From Labrenzia sp. R4_2 (GTDB lineage: Bacteria > Pseudomonadota > Alphaproteobacteria > Rhizobiales > Stappiaceae): DNA of 64,000 nt. Made by a program: the position numbers and the translations under genes. Shown here piece by piece: positions 12,308 through 22,330 of this stretch. Within the stretch, counting starts at the first letter, position 1, and every line of letters starts with the position of its first letter. The notes beneath the pieces are model-generated. The model was given only the letters and a program-made list of their open reading frames with translations, made no database searches and was not told the origin of the DNA. The stretch is taken from positions 1-64,000 of the forward strand of contig NZ_JAGHRJ010000003.1 of NCBI RefSeq assembly GCF_017743865.1, in the 5' to 3' direction.

Positions 12308-13465
12308 TCAGGCGGATTTATGGGCTCCGGAAGCCCGGATCAGCCGGGCTTCGTTGTTGCCAACTTCAAACACTTCCGAATGAACCGGCAAAGCATCGAA
12401 GAGGGAGGCATCGGTGCCGGTCATAAACACCTGACCGCCGAGGGCATCCAGGCGTGCAAAAAGTGCTGCCCGGCGGTCCGGGTCAAGATGGGCGGCGACC
12501 TCATCAAGCAGCAAAACCGGTGTCATTCCGGAGACTTTTGCCGTGAGTTCAGCGTGCGCCAGAACGAGCCCAATCAGGAGTGCTTTTTGTTCTCCGGTAG
12601 AGGACTGAGCTGCGGGCATGTCCTTGGCGGCATGACGGACTTTCAGATCGCTCAGATGTGGTCCGGTCAGAGTGCGTCCGGCCGCGCGATCCCTATGCCG
12701 CCCTTGTTCCAGAAGCCGCCGGTAATGATCTTCCTGATCTGAAGCGCTCATACCGATCGTCTCGGCTTCAAAGGTGCCTTCAAGCGAGAGCATTGCTTGC
12801 GGAAAGGTCGAGTTTTCAGCGGGCTGGCCGTCAATCATCTGCTTCAGCAGGCCGACGGTTTCCTGACGGGCAAATGAGACGGCTGTCCCGAGGCTTGCGA
12901 CCTGAAGTTCGAGGGCGCTCAGGTAAGCGTCTGACCCACCCTGGTCCAGCAGCTTGTTGCGCTGCCGGAGGGCGTTTTCAAAATCGCTGACACGGCGCCC
13001 ATGCGACGGGTCGATTGCAAGGGTCAGGCGGTCGAGAAACCGACGCCTGTCGGATCCGGGGCCTGTAAACAGCCCATCCATTGACGGAACCAGCCAAAGA
13101 ACCCGCATGTAGTCGAGCAGGCTCTCCGAGGAGCGCATGTCCTCACCATCAATCCGTACCTTGCGCCCGGGAACACCTGCAGTAGCTCCGGTCCCAAGAC
13201 TTGTCTCCATATCATCAAGATGGATCTTGGCGGAGACACTCCAGGTCCCATCGCCGCCAACGCGGGCAATATCCGTCAATGCCGCCCGGCGCAATCCGCG
13301 CCCGGCCGTCAGAAAGGAGATCGCTTCCAGGATATTTGTTTTGCCGGCGCCATTTGCGCCGACAAAGGCCACCATGCCAGCCGACAAGCCGATGCCCATG
13401 GTGGCATAGTTACGGAAGCCGGTCAGGGTTAGACGGGTCAGCCGTGCCGACCGGGGTGCAGTCAT
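12308..13465 (-). CDS. recF: DNA replication and repair protein RecF
   Basis: 385 residues. An SMC-like ATPase that loads RecA at gaps with RecO and RecR. Walker [15 protein letters not shown] is at about residues 35-48, the family motif LTLTGFRNY precedes it, and the signature and Walker B regions appear near [19 protein letters not shown] and [11 protein letters not shown]. It starts 21 bp after the dnaN stop, so the two are co-transcribed; gyrB follows. The length is normal for the family. Confidence 0.96.
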   Translation of the reverse strand: MTAPRSARLTRLTLTGFRNYATMGIGLSAGMVAFVGANGAGKTNILEAISFLTAGRGLRRAALTDIARVGGDGTWSVSAKIHLDDMETSLGTGATAGVPGRKVRIDGEDMRSSESLLDYMRVLWLVPSMDGLFTGPGSDRRRFLDRLTLAIDPSHGRRVSDFENALRQRNKLLDQGGSDAYLSALELQVASLGTAVSFARQETVGLLKQMIDGQPAENSTFPQAMLSLEGTFEAETIGMSASDQEDHYRRLLEQGRHRDRAAGRTLTGPHLSDLKVRHAAKDMPAAQSSTGEQKALLIGLVLAHAELTAKVSGMTPVLLLDEVAAHLDPDRRAALFARLDALGGQVFMTGTDASLFDALPVHSEVFEVGNNEARLIRASGAHKSA

Positions 13466-13486
13466 GACCGGTTTCCGTTGGCGCGA

Positions 13487-14605
13487 TTAGACCCGCATTG
13501 GCATCAGAACAAACAAACAGTCGTCGACAGTATTGTCCTGAATGAGGGTCGGGGATCCGGAATCTGCCAGACGGAACAGGGCCGTGTCGCTGCTGAGCTG
13601 GTTTGCAATGTCGAGCAGGTAGCGGGAGTTAAAGCCGATTTCCAACGGATCCGAGTCGTACTCCACGGCCAGCTCTTCCGTCGCGCTGCCAGAATCCGGG
13701 TTGTTGACGGTCAAAACCATGCGCCCATCGCCAAGTGCCAACTTCACAGCACGTCCGCGCTCGGATGAGATGGTTGAGACGCGATCAACGGCTTCTTTGA
13801 ACTCATCCCGGTCAACGCGCATTTCCTTGTCATTCCCTTGCGGGATTACGCGGCCATAATCCGGGAAGGTGCCGTCGATGAGTTTCGATGTTAGAACAAC
13901 CGTATCTGTTGTGATGCGGATCTTGGTGTCCGACAACTCAATTTGCACGTCCGCTTCCGGATTCTCCAAGAGCTTCTGGATTTCACCGACTGTCTTGCGC
14001 GGCACAATAATGCCTGGCATGCCGGAGGAACCGGAAGGTGCGGCGACCTCTGCCTGCGCCAGACGGTGGCCGTCTGTGGCAACAGCGCGGAATTGTTGGC
14101 CGTTGGCAGCGTCGACAGTGTGCAGATAGATCCCGTTCAAATAGTACCGGGTTTCCTCGGTGGAGATCGCAAACTGCGTGGTATCGATCAGTTTGCGGAT
14201 GTCCGACGCGCTCAAGGTGAAGCCGTGGCTGAAATCACCAGCGGTCAGATCCGGGAAATCGGTTTCCGGCAGCATCTGCAGGGTGAATTTCGAACGGCCG
14301 GCGCGGATTTCCAGTGTGGTGTCGTCTCCGGTTGTTTCCAGAACAACCTGGGACCCTTCCGGAAGTTTTCTGACAATGTCATAGAACATGTGCGCGGGAA
14401 CTGTCGTGGCACCTGGCATTTCGATCATGGCCGGCACGGTTTCGACAATTTCAAGGTCCAGGTCAGTGGCCTTCAGGTTCAAGGCCCCACCATCGGCACG
14501 CAGCAAAACGTTTGACAGGATCGGGATAGTATTCCGGCGTTCGACCACCCGGTGCACATGGGTCAAGGACTTGAGGAGGTCGGTCCGCTCGAGGGTCGCT
14601 TTCAT
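13487..14605 (-). CDS. dnaN: DNA polymerase III beta sliding clamp
   Basis: 372 residues from the ATG at 14605 (MKATLERTDLL), the length usual in this class; an ATG three codons upstream is the alternative. The protein forms the dimeric ring that tethers Pol III and other enzymes to DNA. Typical motifs are ERRNTIPILSNVLL, the three repeated clamp folds and a C-terminal LMPMRV that ends every bacterial clamp (consensus MPMR). The order dnaA-dnaN-recF-gyrB is ancestral. A hairpin region separates it from dnaA, so it may have its own promoter. Confidence 0.98.
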   Translation of the reverse strand: MKATLERTDLLKSLTHVHRVVERRNTIPILSNVLLRADGGALNLKATDLDLEIVETVPAMIEMPGATTVPAHMFYDIVRKLPEGSQVVLETTGDDTTLEIRAGRSKFTLQMLPETDFPDLTAGDFSHGFTLSASDIRKLIDTTQFAISTEETRYYLNGIYLHTVDAANGQQFRAVATDGHRLAQAEVAAPSGSSGMPGIIVPRKTVGEIQKLLENPEADVQIELSDTKIRITTDTVVLTSKLIDGTFPDYGRVIPQGNDKEMRVDRDEFKEAVDRVSTISSERGRAVKLALGDGRMVLTVNNPDSGSATEELAVEYDSDPLEIGFNSRYLLDIANQLSSDTALFRLADSGSPTLIQDNTVDDCLFVLMPMRV

Positions 14606-14719
14606 ACGCTGCATCCGTACTCGTGAAACACCAGACAGAACGTCCGGTCGACTGAATTCTTATGGGCTCCGGTAAGGGAGCGGGGGAAAGACACTGCCCT
14701 CAACCGGCTCCAAAAGCAA

Positions 14720-14751
14720 GGGGGCGCTCGCTCGGAACGCCCCCCTTTTTT
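14720..14751. terminator. GC-rich hairpin between dnaA and dnaN
   Basis: GGGGGCG (14720-14726) pairs with CGCCCCC (14738-14744), followed by six T residues on the plus strand. The T run is on the side that would stop plus-strand transcription, although the flanking genes are on the minus strand; in the dnaA direction the hairpin is followed only by TTGCTTTT. It may attenuate dnaA read-through into dnaN or stop antisense transcription. Confidence 0.55.
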
Positions 14752-14775
14752 GGCTGAAAAGACAGTCTATTCGTC

Positions 14776-16254
14776 TTAGGCGTCCAGCATGCGCTTCAGG
14801 AGTTCAATCTCCTGCGCGAGCGCATAGTCGGCACGGGCCATTTCTTCAATCTTGCGCACCGCGTGCAAAACTGTCGTGTGATCCCGATTTCCAAAACGGC
14901 GGCCGATTTCCGGCAGCGAGCGCGGTGTCATGACCTTTGCCAGGTACATCGCGATCTGACGCGGGCGTACGATGGTACGCGTGCGGCGCGCCGACAGCAG
15001 ATCTGCCTTGGTCACATTGTAGTGCTTGGAGACCACGCGCTGAATGTCTTCAATCTTTACCCGGCGCGGTTCGCTGGAGCGAACCAGATCGCGCAAGGTC
15101 ATCTCCGCCATTTCCTGCGTGATTGGCTGGTTGGTCAGCTGATTGTGCGCGATCAGACGGTTCAATGCACCTTCAAGATCACGGCCAGATGACGCGACAT
15201 GCCGTGCAATGTAGTCGAGCACGGAGTCCGGCACATCAAATTTCGGATAGGACTTGTGGGCCGCTTCAACGCGGGAGACCAGAATGTTCCTGCGCAGAAC
15301 AAAATCCGGCTCCTGAATTCCAACAACAAGTCCCCCGGACAGGCGCGACCGGACGCGGTCGTCGAGTGTATCTAGGTCGGACGGTGCCCGATCCGCAGCA
15401 ACGATCACCTGGCGAGCGCCGTCGATCAAGGCGTTGAGAGTGTGACAGAATTCCTGCTGCACCTGCTTGCCATGAAGGAACTGCATATCATCGATGAGGA
15501 GGAGGTCGATGGTGCGCAGGTTGTCTTTGAATGCAAGGGCGGACTGCGATTTCAGCGCTGCAACGAACTTATACATAAAGTGCTCGGCCGTCAGATAGAG
15601 CACTTTACGGCCGCTGTTGCGTACTTTCGATGCTACGGCCTGCATCAGATGGGTTTTGCCCAAACCCACGGACGCATGCAGGTAGAGCGGGTTAAACGTG
15701 ACCGCTCCGCCAGCTGCGACTTGACGAGCAGCGGCCAAAGCAAGGTTGTTGGAATCGCCCTCAACGAATGTCTCGAACGTGTATTTCGGATCAAGCGCTG
15801 CGCCCTGCAGAACATCACGCGCACTGTCAGATGCGCTGTCACCCCGGCCAACGGCCGCTGTTGCCGCTTGTGCGCGGGTCACATGCGTCGCATCGCCAAT
15901 GTTTTCCGAGCGTGTGTCGATGGCTGCGTTCTGCACACCAGCTGCCCCTGCCGGCAGGCTCGGCTGAACAGCCGTCACCTGACGTGGCCGAATGGCGCCA
16001 CGGACAGTCAATTCGATCCGATGGACGTTGTCGCATTCGCGCTGCCAAAGCCCCATCAGACGTTCATTGTAGTTATTTTGGATCCACTGCTTGAGGAACC
16101 GGGTTGGTACAGACAGCCGCACAGTGCCGTCCTGATGTTCTTCCAGATCAACCCGGGCGAACCAACTGGTGAACACGTCGTCCCCCAGTTCCGCACGGAG
16201 TTGCTTTTTGACCCGCGTCCATTGTTCGGAGCCGCCTGCCTCCTGAACCTGCAT
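14776..16254 (-). CDS. dnaA: chromosomal replication initiator DnaA
   Basis: 492 residues with all four domains: N-terminal helicase-interaction domain I, a variable linker (about 95-165), the AAA+ domain with [10 protein letters not shown] (Walker A) and LLIDDMQFL (Walker B), and DNA-binding domain IV with the [14 protein letters not shown] signature. DnaA binds oriC and melts it. The ATG at 16254 has an ideal GGAGG. Upstream lies a 156-bp region with three hairpins, then the rhodanese gene on the same strand. The order rpsT...dnaA-dnaN is the common alphaproteobacterial one. Confidence 0.98.
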   Translation of the reverse strand: MQVQEAGGSEQWTRVKKQLRAELGDDVFTSWFARVDLEEHQDGTVRLSVPTRFLKQWIQNNYNERLMGLWQRECDNVHRIELTVRGAIRPRQVTAVQPSLPAGAAGVQNAAIDTRSENIGDATHVTRAQAATAAVGRGDSASDSARDVLQGAALDPKYTFETFVEGDSNNLALAAARQVAAGGAVTFNPLYLHASVGLGKTHLMQAVASKVRNSGRKVLYLTAEHFMYKFVAALKSQSALAFKDNLRTIDLLLIDDMQFLHGKQVQQEFCHTLNALIDGARQVIVAADRAPSDLDTLDDRVRSRLSGGLVVGIQEPDFVLRRNILVSRVEAAHKSYPKFDVPDSVLDYIARHVASSGRDLEGALNRLIAHNQLTNQPITQEMAEMTLRDLVRSSEPRRVKIEDIQRVVSKHYNVTKADLLSARRTRTIVRPRQIAMYLAKVMTPRSLPEIGRRFGNRDHTTVLHAVRKIEEMARADYALAQEIELLKRMLDA

Positions 16255-16410
16255 GTTATCTGCCTCCTGTACTGGGAAGAACAGTCCGCCACAGCCGTTC
16301 TTCGTTCTAACGCCTTGCCGCTTTAGCAGCTTATGTGCCCCGTTTTTGGGGCGATTTTATTACAATCCGGGCACAGCCCGGTTATCTCCCCTGATTGCCA
16401 GGGGAATTTC
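16255..16410 (-). promoter_or_regulatory. dnaA leader region with three consecutive hairpins
   Basis: Three perfect small hairpins lie in a row: GCCCC/GGGGC at 16337-16352, CCGGGC/GCCCGG at 16367-16381 and CCCCTG/CAGGGG at 16388-16404. The ones nearest the rhodanese stop probably end that transcript, though none has a strong T run on the minus strand. The dnaA promoter and leader must lie here. No consensus DnaA box was seen. Confidence 0.4.
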
Positions 16411-16881
16411 TTAACCCTGTACCCAAGGCAATCCGGCGGCCTTCCAACCAGATTGCGTCCCGCGGTGGGCATGTGCATCAAGCCCGCCTTCGAAACCTTC
16501 AGATACATTGTAGCAATTTGTGTAGCCGGCTTGGGTCATTGCCTGGGCAGCCGCCTGACTGCGCGCGCCGGAGCGGCACAGAAAATAGATTGGCGTCTCC
16601 GGGTCAAGTTCTTTTTTGCCCAGGCGGTCAGAAAGGTCCTGAACGAACGCAGGATTAGGGCCGCTGGGCGGAAAGCTTTGCCATTCGGCAAAGATGGTTT
16701 CTTTGCCCAACGTACGCAGGTCCGGCACACCAACAAACGTCCACTCCGCTTGTGTGCGCACATCGACGAGGACTGCCTGAGTATTTTCGGTAAGAGCCGT
16801 AAATGCAGTTTGAACGTCAACGTTTCCCGCATACCCCAATTCGCTAAACACAATGCCCCCTTTCAAAGGCCGATCGGCCAT
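16411..16881 (-). CDS. rhodanese-like domain protein
   Basis: 156 residues forming a single rhodanese domain. The active-site loop is CRSGARS (cysteine at about residue 121), preceded by VLVDVRTQAEW and followed by NVSEGFEGG. These are the hallmarks of sulfurtransferases that carry a cysteine persulfide. No signal peptide or membrane segment is seen. It sits alone between rpsT and dnaA on the same strand, a position seen for related genes in this class; substrate and partner are unknown. The ATG at 16881 has a weak ribosome site. Confidence 0.85.
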   Translation of the reverse strand: MADRPLKGGIVFSELGYAGNVDVQTAFTALTENTQAVLVDVRTQAEWTFVGVPDLRTLGKETIFAEWQSFPPSGPNPAFVQDLSDRLGKKELDPETPIYFLCRSGARSQAAAQAMTQAGYTNCYNVSEGFEGGLDAHAHRGTQSGWKAAGLPWVQG

Positions 16882-17296
16882 TGAATTAAAGTTCTTATCA
16901 GTAGAATGAGAGTTTAAGTAGGTCCGGAGCGCGCCTAAAAATGATACATACTGAATACATCAATGTATTCATCTGCAACCCGGTTGGGTAAGTGCTCAGC
17001 GATGTGGAATTTTGACTTTTTCATTGTTAGGTCCAAGCACTGTTTTTCGTGTCGCGCCGGTCTTTTCTCTGCCAGCAATGAGACAATATACAGCCAGCCC
17101 ATTCGGTTCAACAGCCGTTCTGACGGATTATCGATTCCAGTGCCAAATGAGCCCAAAATGCCACATTGGGTGTGATCTGTGGGTGATGCTGCAAACGCTT
17201 TTTACTGCAATAACTTTTTGCCATTTTCGCATCCTGATTGGATGGATTTGAGCTTTGTTAAAAAAAATTTCGGAACTGATACCTTGACTCGTATCG

Positions 17297-17316
17297 AATC
17301 CGGTTTGAACCGGATT
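17297..17316. repeat. perfect 9-bp inverted repeat
   Basis: AATCCGGTT, a two-base centre (TG), then AACCGGATT. It stands alone in the gene-free region downstream of rpsT. It could be a protein operator or a small RNA hairpin; no T run follows on either strand. Confidence 0.6.
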
Positions 17317-17443
17317 TGGATAGCCTACATATCTCTAATGCGTTGAAAAATATAAATTTTCTTTGCTATAGAGAAGTTAAGCATTTTTTACAATCTGTCC
17401 GGGTGCCGCGGCTGATGTGGGCAATCCACAAAATTGCGCGGCT

Positions 17444-17468
17444 AAAAAAACCCGGCGCGATGGCCGGG
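17444..17468 (-). terminator. rpsT: rpsT intrinsic terminator
   Basis: On the minus strand CCCGGC pairs with GCCGGG around a 6-nt loop and is followed by seven T residues. It begins 30 bp after the rpsT stop. Confidence 0.92.
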
Positions 17469-17497
17469 TTCTTTGGGTTGTCCGATTTGGGACGAAT

Positions 17498-17764
17498 TTA
17501 TGCGCTCAGTGCCTTGATCCGGGCATTGAGGCGGGAAACCTTCCGCGACGCCGTATTGGCGTGCATAGTGCCTTTGGAAGCAGCGCGCATGATTTCCGGC
17601 TGTGCTGCTTTGAAGGCGTCGTTTGCGGCAGCCTGGTCACCAGAAGCGATTGCTTCTTCAACCTTGCGCAGGTAAGTGCGCACCCGGCTCCGGCGAGCTT
17701 TGTTCGTGGCCGTCCGGCGGGCAATCTTGCGGGCCGCCTTCTTGGCCGATGGTGTGTTGGCCAT
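17498..17764 (-). CDS. rpsT: 30S ribosomal protein S20
   Basis: 88 residues, very basic and helical, starting [13 protein letters not shown] and ending NARIKALSA; both length and sequence are standard for S20, which binds 16S rRNA early in 30S assembly. It is monocistronic with its own terminator. The promoter should be in the 176 bp before it. Its place upstream of dnaA is conserved in the class. Confidence 0.98.
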   Translation of the reverse strand: MANTPSAKKAARKIARRTATNKARRSRVRTYLRKVEEAIASGDQAAANDAFKAAQPEIMRAASKGTMHANTASRKVSRLNARIKALSA

Positions 17765-17940
17765 GGGCTCAATCCTGATCGGTATATTGGGACTTTTGTC
17801 CGGTGACGATCGGGACTTGAACGCCGAGGCGATGGAACCCGATCAAAAAACAACGGCGGCGGAAAACCGCCACCGATTGGGCGCTGCTTATAATCCTGAC
17901 TTGGGCCGCCGTCAACGGCTTTGTCGCTGGTGAACCAAGA

Positions 17941-18714
17941 TTATTTGTTGTTGAACTGTGGCGAACGTTTCTCAGTGAAGGCCGACATACCTTCTTTCTG
18001 GTCTTCCAGGGCAAACATGGCTTGAAAAACGCGGCGTTCGAAGCGAACCCCTTCGGACAGGGTTGTTTCATAAGACCGGTCGACACTCTCTTTTGCCATC
18101 ATAACCACCGGCAACGAGAAGTCTGCGATCTTTTCCGCGGCTTTCAAAGCTTCTTCCAGGAGGTCATTGGCTGGCACGATGCGGCTGACAAGACCGCTGC
18201 GCTCTGCTTCTTCCGCATCCATCATCCGCCCGGTCAGCACCATATCCATGGCCTTCGACTTGCCAACAAAGCGGGTAAGACGCTGGGTGCCACCTGCGCC
18301 CGGGATTACGCCAAGCGTGATTTCCGGCTGGCCGAACTTGGCTGTGTCAGCCGCAATGATGAAATCACACAGCATGGCAAGTTCGCAGCCGCCGCCGAGG
18401 GCGTAGCCTGCAACGGCGGCGATGATCGGCTTGCGGTTCTGTGATACCCGATCAAACGGGGTGATCAGGTCTGTCTGATAGGCGGTTGAGAAGGTGTGCG
18501 GCTGCATCTCTTTGATGTCAGCGCCGGCTGCAAATGCCTTTTCAGATCCCGTGATCACAACACAGCCGATTTTTTCATCTGCGTCGTAGCCATCCAGTGC
18601 GGAGCCGAGTTCCGCGATCAGTTCCGAATTGAGTGCGTTCAGTGCTTTTGGCCGATCAAGAGTGATCAACCCGACCTTGCCGCGTTTTTCAACCCGGATG
18701 TTCTTGTATCCCAT
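17941..18714 (-). CDS. enoyl-CoA hydratase (crotonase family)
   Basis: 257 residues from the ATG at 18714, chosen for GGGGAG upstream; the longer frame to 19038 overlaps mutM and is a shadow. Crotonase fold with oxyanion-hole AFAAGADI and [12 protein letters not shown]; both catalytic glutamates are present (CELAM and QPEITLG), followed by PGAGGTQRL. It therefore should hydrate trans-2-enoyl-CoA in beta-oxidation or a related pathway. The location between rpsT and mutM is the one often seen in Hyphomicrobiales. Substrate length range cannot be told. Confidence 0.93.
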   Translation of the reverse strand: MGYKNIRVEKRGKVGLITLDRPKALNALNSELIAELGSALDGYDADEKIGCVVITGSEKAFAAGADIKEMQPHTFSTAYQTDLITPFDRVSQNRKPIIAAVAGYALGGGCELAMLCDFIIAADTAKFGQPEITLGVIPGAGGTQRLTRFVGKSKAMDMVLTGRMMDAEEAERSGLVSRIVPANDLLEEALKAAEKIADFSLPVVMMAKESVDRSYETTLSEGVRFERRVFQAMFALEDQKEGMSAFTEKRSPQFNNK

Positions 18715-18814
18715 CGTGTCTGCTCCCCGTGGCAGGATGTCTCGATTGCGTGCGCCATGGGTAGCCGACCGGGCCCGTGTCTGGCAAGGCATGACTGCCG
18801 TTTCTGGTGGAGTT

Positions 18815-19708
18815 CTACCTTTGGCAAATAGGGCAATAGAACGTCGATCTGTTCGACTGAACAACACGGCGCACAGTGCCGGTGCAGTCCGGTGTCCGGC
18901 AAGGCGCGCTCTCCCGGTCATAGACGGCAAAGGAGTGCTGGAAATAACCGAGCGTGCCGTCCGCTTGGGTGTGATCCCGCAAAGAAGACCCTCCAGCCAA
19001 GATGGCATCTTCAAGCGTCTGGCGGATGTTTTGGGCAAGCAGGTCTGCTTTCTTCGTCGGCTTGCCTGACTTGGTTACAAGCGTACTCGCCAATCGTTTG
19101 GGGCTGAGTCCGCTGCGCCAAAGCGCTTCACACACATATATATTGCCGAGACCGGCAATCAGTTTTTGGTTCAAGAGTGCGGCTTTCAACGGGGATTTTC
19201 GCCCTGCAAAAAGTCGGGCCAACACCTCTCCGCTCAGTGCATTCCCGAGTGGCTCCAGCCCAAGTTCCCGAAAATATGGATGCGCGGACAGGTCTGTGCG
19301 TGGAACAAGGTCCATGAAGCCAAAGCGGCGCGGGTCATTATAAATGATCCGTGCGCTGCCGTCGTTCGGAAGGCTTAATTGGAAGACAACATGGTCATGT
19401 CTCGGATCCTTGTTCCGCTCTTGCGCAAACGCCCCGGGTGTTGACTGATCAATGTCGTTTTCGATGCGGAATGATCCCGACATGCCCAGATGCATGATCA
19501 AGACATCACCGCTATCCGTGTCCGCCAGCAGATACTTGGACCTGCGGGACAGGGCTGTGACAGTCCGACCGGTCAGTCTCTCTACGAAATCGTCGGGAAA
19601 TGGAAACCGCAAGTCCGGCCGGTTCTGATCGACCTTGGTCAGGAGTGCTCCTTCGAATGTCGGCGCCAATCCACGTTTGACCGTTTCCACTTCGGGCAAT
19701 TCAGGCAT
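18815..19708 (-). CDS. mutM: formamidopyrimidine-DNA glycosylase
   Basis: 297 residues. The mature N-terminal PELPEVETV contains the catalytic Pro2 and Glu3; a H2TH region ([23 protein letters not shown]) and a C-terminal zinc finger (C-x4-C and CPIC) complete the enzyme. It excises 8-oxoguanine and opens the abasic site. It is divergent from ubiE with a 140-bp shared promoter region, and is followed by the enoyl-CoA hydratase gene 100 bp away. Confidence 0.97.
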   Translation of the reverse strand: MPELPEVETVKRGLAPTFEGALLTKVDQNRPDLRFPFPDDFVERLTGRTVTALSRRSKYLLADTDSGDVLIMHLGMSGSFRIENDIDQSTPGAFAQERNKDPRHDHVVFQLSLPNDGSARIIYNDPRRFGFMDLVPRTDLSAHPYFRELGLEPLGNALSGEVLARLFAGRKSPLKAALLNQKLIAGLGNIYVCEALWRSGLSPKRLASTLVTKSGKPTKKADLLAQNIRQTLEDAILAGGSSLRDHTQADGTLGYFQHSFAVYDRESAPCRTPDCTGTVRRVVQSNRSTFYCPICQR

Positions 19709-19851
19709 TTATTCTCTGGTCTCCGGTAAGGCAGCGCGATATAGGCCTGCGGCATATGGTGTTTTAGTGGCCGGCAAACATAGCGCTCTGAAGGCGCTTG
19801 TACTATGGTCCGGCCAAATTTTGGAAATGAATGACGCTTGGAGCCGCGCAG

Positions 19852-20643
19852 ATGACGCAACAGGCTAATAGCCAGACCCGCACACCGGAAGATATGCCGA
19901 CCAGCTTCGGCTTTACAAAGGTCGGCGAGGGGCAAAAGCAGGCCCTTGTGGACGACGTCTTCCACAAGGTCGCATCCCGCTATGACCTGATGAACGATCT
20001 GATGTCCGGCGGTCTGCACCGGGTTTGGAAGGACGCCATGGTGTCCTATCTGGCACCGCCAAAGTCCAGCGCGTCCGGATGGCGACTTTTGGACGTCGCG
20101 GGTGGCACAGGTGACATCTCTACCCGCGTGGTTGAGAAGTCTCACCGGTCTGCGAAGGCCGTTGTCTGCGACATCAACAATTCCATGCTCAATGTTGGCC
20201 GTGACCGGGCGGAAAAAGCAGGTCTCTCCGATCTGATCACGTTCTCGCAGGGCAACGCAGAAGACCTGCCCTTCCCGGACAAAAGCTTCGATGCCTATAC
20301 GATCGCTTTCGGTATCCGGAATGTGCCGGACATTCCCAAGGCACTGCGTGAAGCGCATCGGGTCTTGAAGCGTGGTGGCCGCTTCATGTGTCTTGAGTTC
20401 TCGGAGGTCGACGTTCCTGGGCTCGATAAGGTCTACGACGCGTTTTCCTTCAATGCGATCCCGGCTATGGGCAAGTGGGTGACCGGCGACGGTGAACCGT
20501 ATCAGTATTTGGTGGAATCGATCCGCAAGTTTCCGAGTCAGGAACGCTTCGCTGAGATGATCCGCGAAGCTGGTTTTGCGCGGGTCACATATCGCAACTA
20601 TTCCGGCGGGATAGCCGCATTGCATTCTGGTTGGAAACTCTGA
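19852..20643 (+). CDS. ubiE: ubiquinone/menaquinone C-methyltransferase UbiE
   Basis: 263 residues from the ATG at 19852, preceded by GGAG; an ATG seven codons earlier is possible. SAM-dependent methyltransferase with motif [13 protein letters not shown], the UbiE-specific YDLMNDLMS and FGIRNVPD. It carries out the C-methylation step of ubiquinone synthesis. Its stop is 3 bp before ubiB, so both are translated from one message. Divergent from mutM. Confidence 0.97.
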   Translation: MTQQANSQTRTPEDMPTSFGFTKVGEGQKQALVDDVFHKVASRYDLMNDLMSGGLHRVWKDAMVSYLAPPKSSASGWRLLDVAGGTGDISTRVVEKSHRSAKAVVCDINNSMLNVGRDRAEKAGLSDLITFSQGNAEDLPFPDKSFDAYTIAFGIRNVPDIPKALREAHRVLKRGGRFMCLEFSEVDVPGLDKVYDAFSFNAIPAMGKWVTGDGEPYQYLVESIRKFPSQERFAEMIREAGFARVTYRNYSGGIAALHSGWKL

Positions 20644-20646
20644 TCC

Positions 20647-22230
20647 ATGGCATTTGCAGTGATGCCTTTCTTCCGCCTTGTGCGGGCTGGTTACGTTATG
20701 GCACGCGAAGGCGTGTTCGGTCTTGCGCATTTACCCGACCTGCCGGCGGGACCGCGGCTTGCGATCGGTATGGCGCGGCTCCTGGAGCGCCGGGCGGTCA
20801 AAGACAAAAGTGCAGAACTGCGTCTTTCAGATGCAATGAACCGTCTCGGCCCATCCTACGTGAAACTTGGCCAGTTCCTGGCAACACGCGAAGATGTTGT
20901 TGGCAAAGAGGCAGCAAAGGATCTCGCGGCGCTTCAAGATCAACTAGCGCCGTTTGATCACGAGGAAGCGCGGGCAGCGGTCGCCGAGCAACTGGACCAG
21001 CCGATTGAAGATGTCTTCGTTGAGTTCGGCGAGGCAGTCGCTGCAGCCTCGATCGCACAAGTCCATCCCGCAATCGTCCGCGATAAAGACGGCACTGAGC
21101 GCAAAGTCGCGGTGAAGGTTCTCCGGCCCGGCGTGCAACGCCGGTTCCAGCGTGATCTTGAAAGCTATTATCTGGTCGCCCGGTTGGTTGAGCGCTTTCA
21201 TGCGCCATCCCGCAGGCTCCGTCCCGTGGCGGTCGTCGACACTCTTGCGCAATCGGTCGCGATGGAAATGGATTTCCGTCTGGAGGCCGCAGGCCTCTCA
21301 GAAATGGCGGAGAACACCGAGGAAGATCCAGGGTTCCGCGTGCCTCAGGTTGACTGGATTCGGACCGCCAAGGGCGTCCTAACGATGGAATGGATTGACG
21401 GCCGCAAGATGTCGGACGTCGAAGGTCTCACAGAAGATGGGCAGGATCTGGAAGCACTCGGTGCAGCAGTCATCCAAAGTTTCCTGCGCCACACGCTGCG
21501 GGACGGCTACTTTCATGCAGACATGCACCAGGGAAACCTTTTCGTTGAGCCGGATGGCACCTTGGTCGCTGTCGATTTCGGAATTACCGGGCGGCTAAGC
21601 AAGCGCGAGCGGAGATTCTTGGCCGAAATCCTGTTTGGGTTCATCACGCGCAACTACAAACGGGTCGCGGAGGTCCACTTTGAGGCTGGCTATGTACCAG
21701 CCGATCAGGATGTCGATCTGTTTGCGCAGGCGATTCGAGCCATTGGCGAGCCGATCCATGGCCACGATGCCAGTGAAATCTCGATGGCCCGGTTGCTGAC
21801 GCAATTGTTCGAGGTGACCGAACTGTTCGAAATGCGCACCCAAACTCAACTGATCATGCTTCAGAAGACCATGGTTGTTGTGGAAGGGGTTGCCCGATCA
21901 CTTAACCCGCGTCTGGACATGTGGCGGACCGCAGAGCCGGTGGTTGGCACCTGGATTAAGGAGCATCTTGGCCCTGTTGGCAGGGTGCGGGATGCGGGGG
22001 ATGCTCTGTCTGCACTAGCTCGGATTGCAACGGATATGCCGCTGTTTGCCGACCGGATTGGCCGCATGTCGGAAGAAATAGAAAAGATGACGACCCAGGG
22101 GCTGCGGTTTAGCGAGGAAACGGCTGAATCGATTGGAAAGGCCGAAGCCCGGCATACACGCTCCGGTCGCATCGCACTGTGGGTGATCGCTCTTGCGCTG
22201 AGCGCGATTGCTGTTGACGCTCTCATTTAA
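20647..22230 (+). CDS. ubiB: ubiquinone biosynthesis protein UbiB (atypical kinase)
   Basis: 527 residues. ABC1/UbiB family with the KxGQ-type motif VKLGQFLATR, the alanine-rich loop (AAASIAQVHPA), VAVKVLRPG with the invariant lysine, a catalytic-loop HADMHQGN and DFG (VDFGITG). It is needed for ubiquinone assembly and probably acts as an ATPase at the membrane. The C-terminal helix around IALWVIALALSAIAV is a membrane anchor; the second C-terminal helix usual in the family is not obvious. It directly follows ubiE. Confidence 0.95.
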   Translation: MAFAVMPFFRLVRAGYVMAREGVFGLAHLPDLPAGPRLAIGMARLLERRAVKDKSAELRLSDAMNRLGPSYVKLGQFLATREDVVGKEAAKDLAALQDQLAPFDHEEARAAVAEQLDQPIEDVFVEFGEAVAAASIAQVHPAIVRDKDGTERKVAVKVLRPGVQRRFQRDLESYYLVARLVERFHAPSRRLRPVAVVDTLAQSVAMEMDFRLEAAGLSEMAENTEEDPGFRVPQVDWIRTAKGVLTMEWIDGRKMSDVEGLTEDGQDLEALGAAVIQSFLRHTLRDGYFHADMHQGNLFVEPDGTLVAVDFGITGRLSKRERRFLAEILFGFITRNYKRVAEVHFEAGYVPADQDVDLFAQAIRAIGEPIHGHDASEISMARLLTQLFEVTELFEMRTQTQLIMLQKTMVVVEGVARSLNPRLDMWRTAEPVVGTWIKEHLGPVGRVRDAGDALSALARIATDMPLFADRIGRMSEEIEKMTTQGLRFSEETAESIGKAEARHTRSGRIALWVIALALSAIAVDALI

Positions 22231-22330
22231 ATTCGGTGCGTGTTCATGAGATGAAACACCCGTATTGTTGACGAGGTAGAAAGATCATTCTACCCATGCA
22301 GTATTGTTTTGTTATCTGCATGGAGATCCG

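Larger units (their letters stand above)
16882..17497. other. 616-bp gene-free region downstream of rpsT
   Basis: No credible gene. It is AT-rich (notably 17330-17395) and includes a 20-bp palindrome (17297-17316), a CtrA-like TTAA-N7-TTAC at 17377-17391, a palindrome TGTGG-GCAAT-CCACA at 17416-17430, and two loose DnaA-box-like 9-mers (17003-17011 and 17178-17186, each with mismatches). The rpsT terminator lies at its right end and the rhodanese promoter should lie at its left. The mix is compatible with a replication-control region but does not establish an origin. Confidence 0.4.

Noticed and set aside
17012..17251. Short open frames in the gene-free region after rpsT (16935-17251)
   Set aside because: No ribosome-binding sites, AT-rich composition and no resemblance to proteins; two frames overlap on opposite strands.
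18715..19038. N-terminal extension of the enoyl-CoA hydratase frame into mutM
   Set aside because: The extension is the wrong frame of mutM; the crotonase family starts at the ATG at 18714, which has a good ribosome-binding site.
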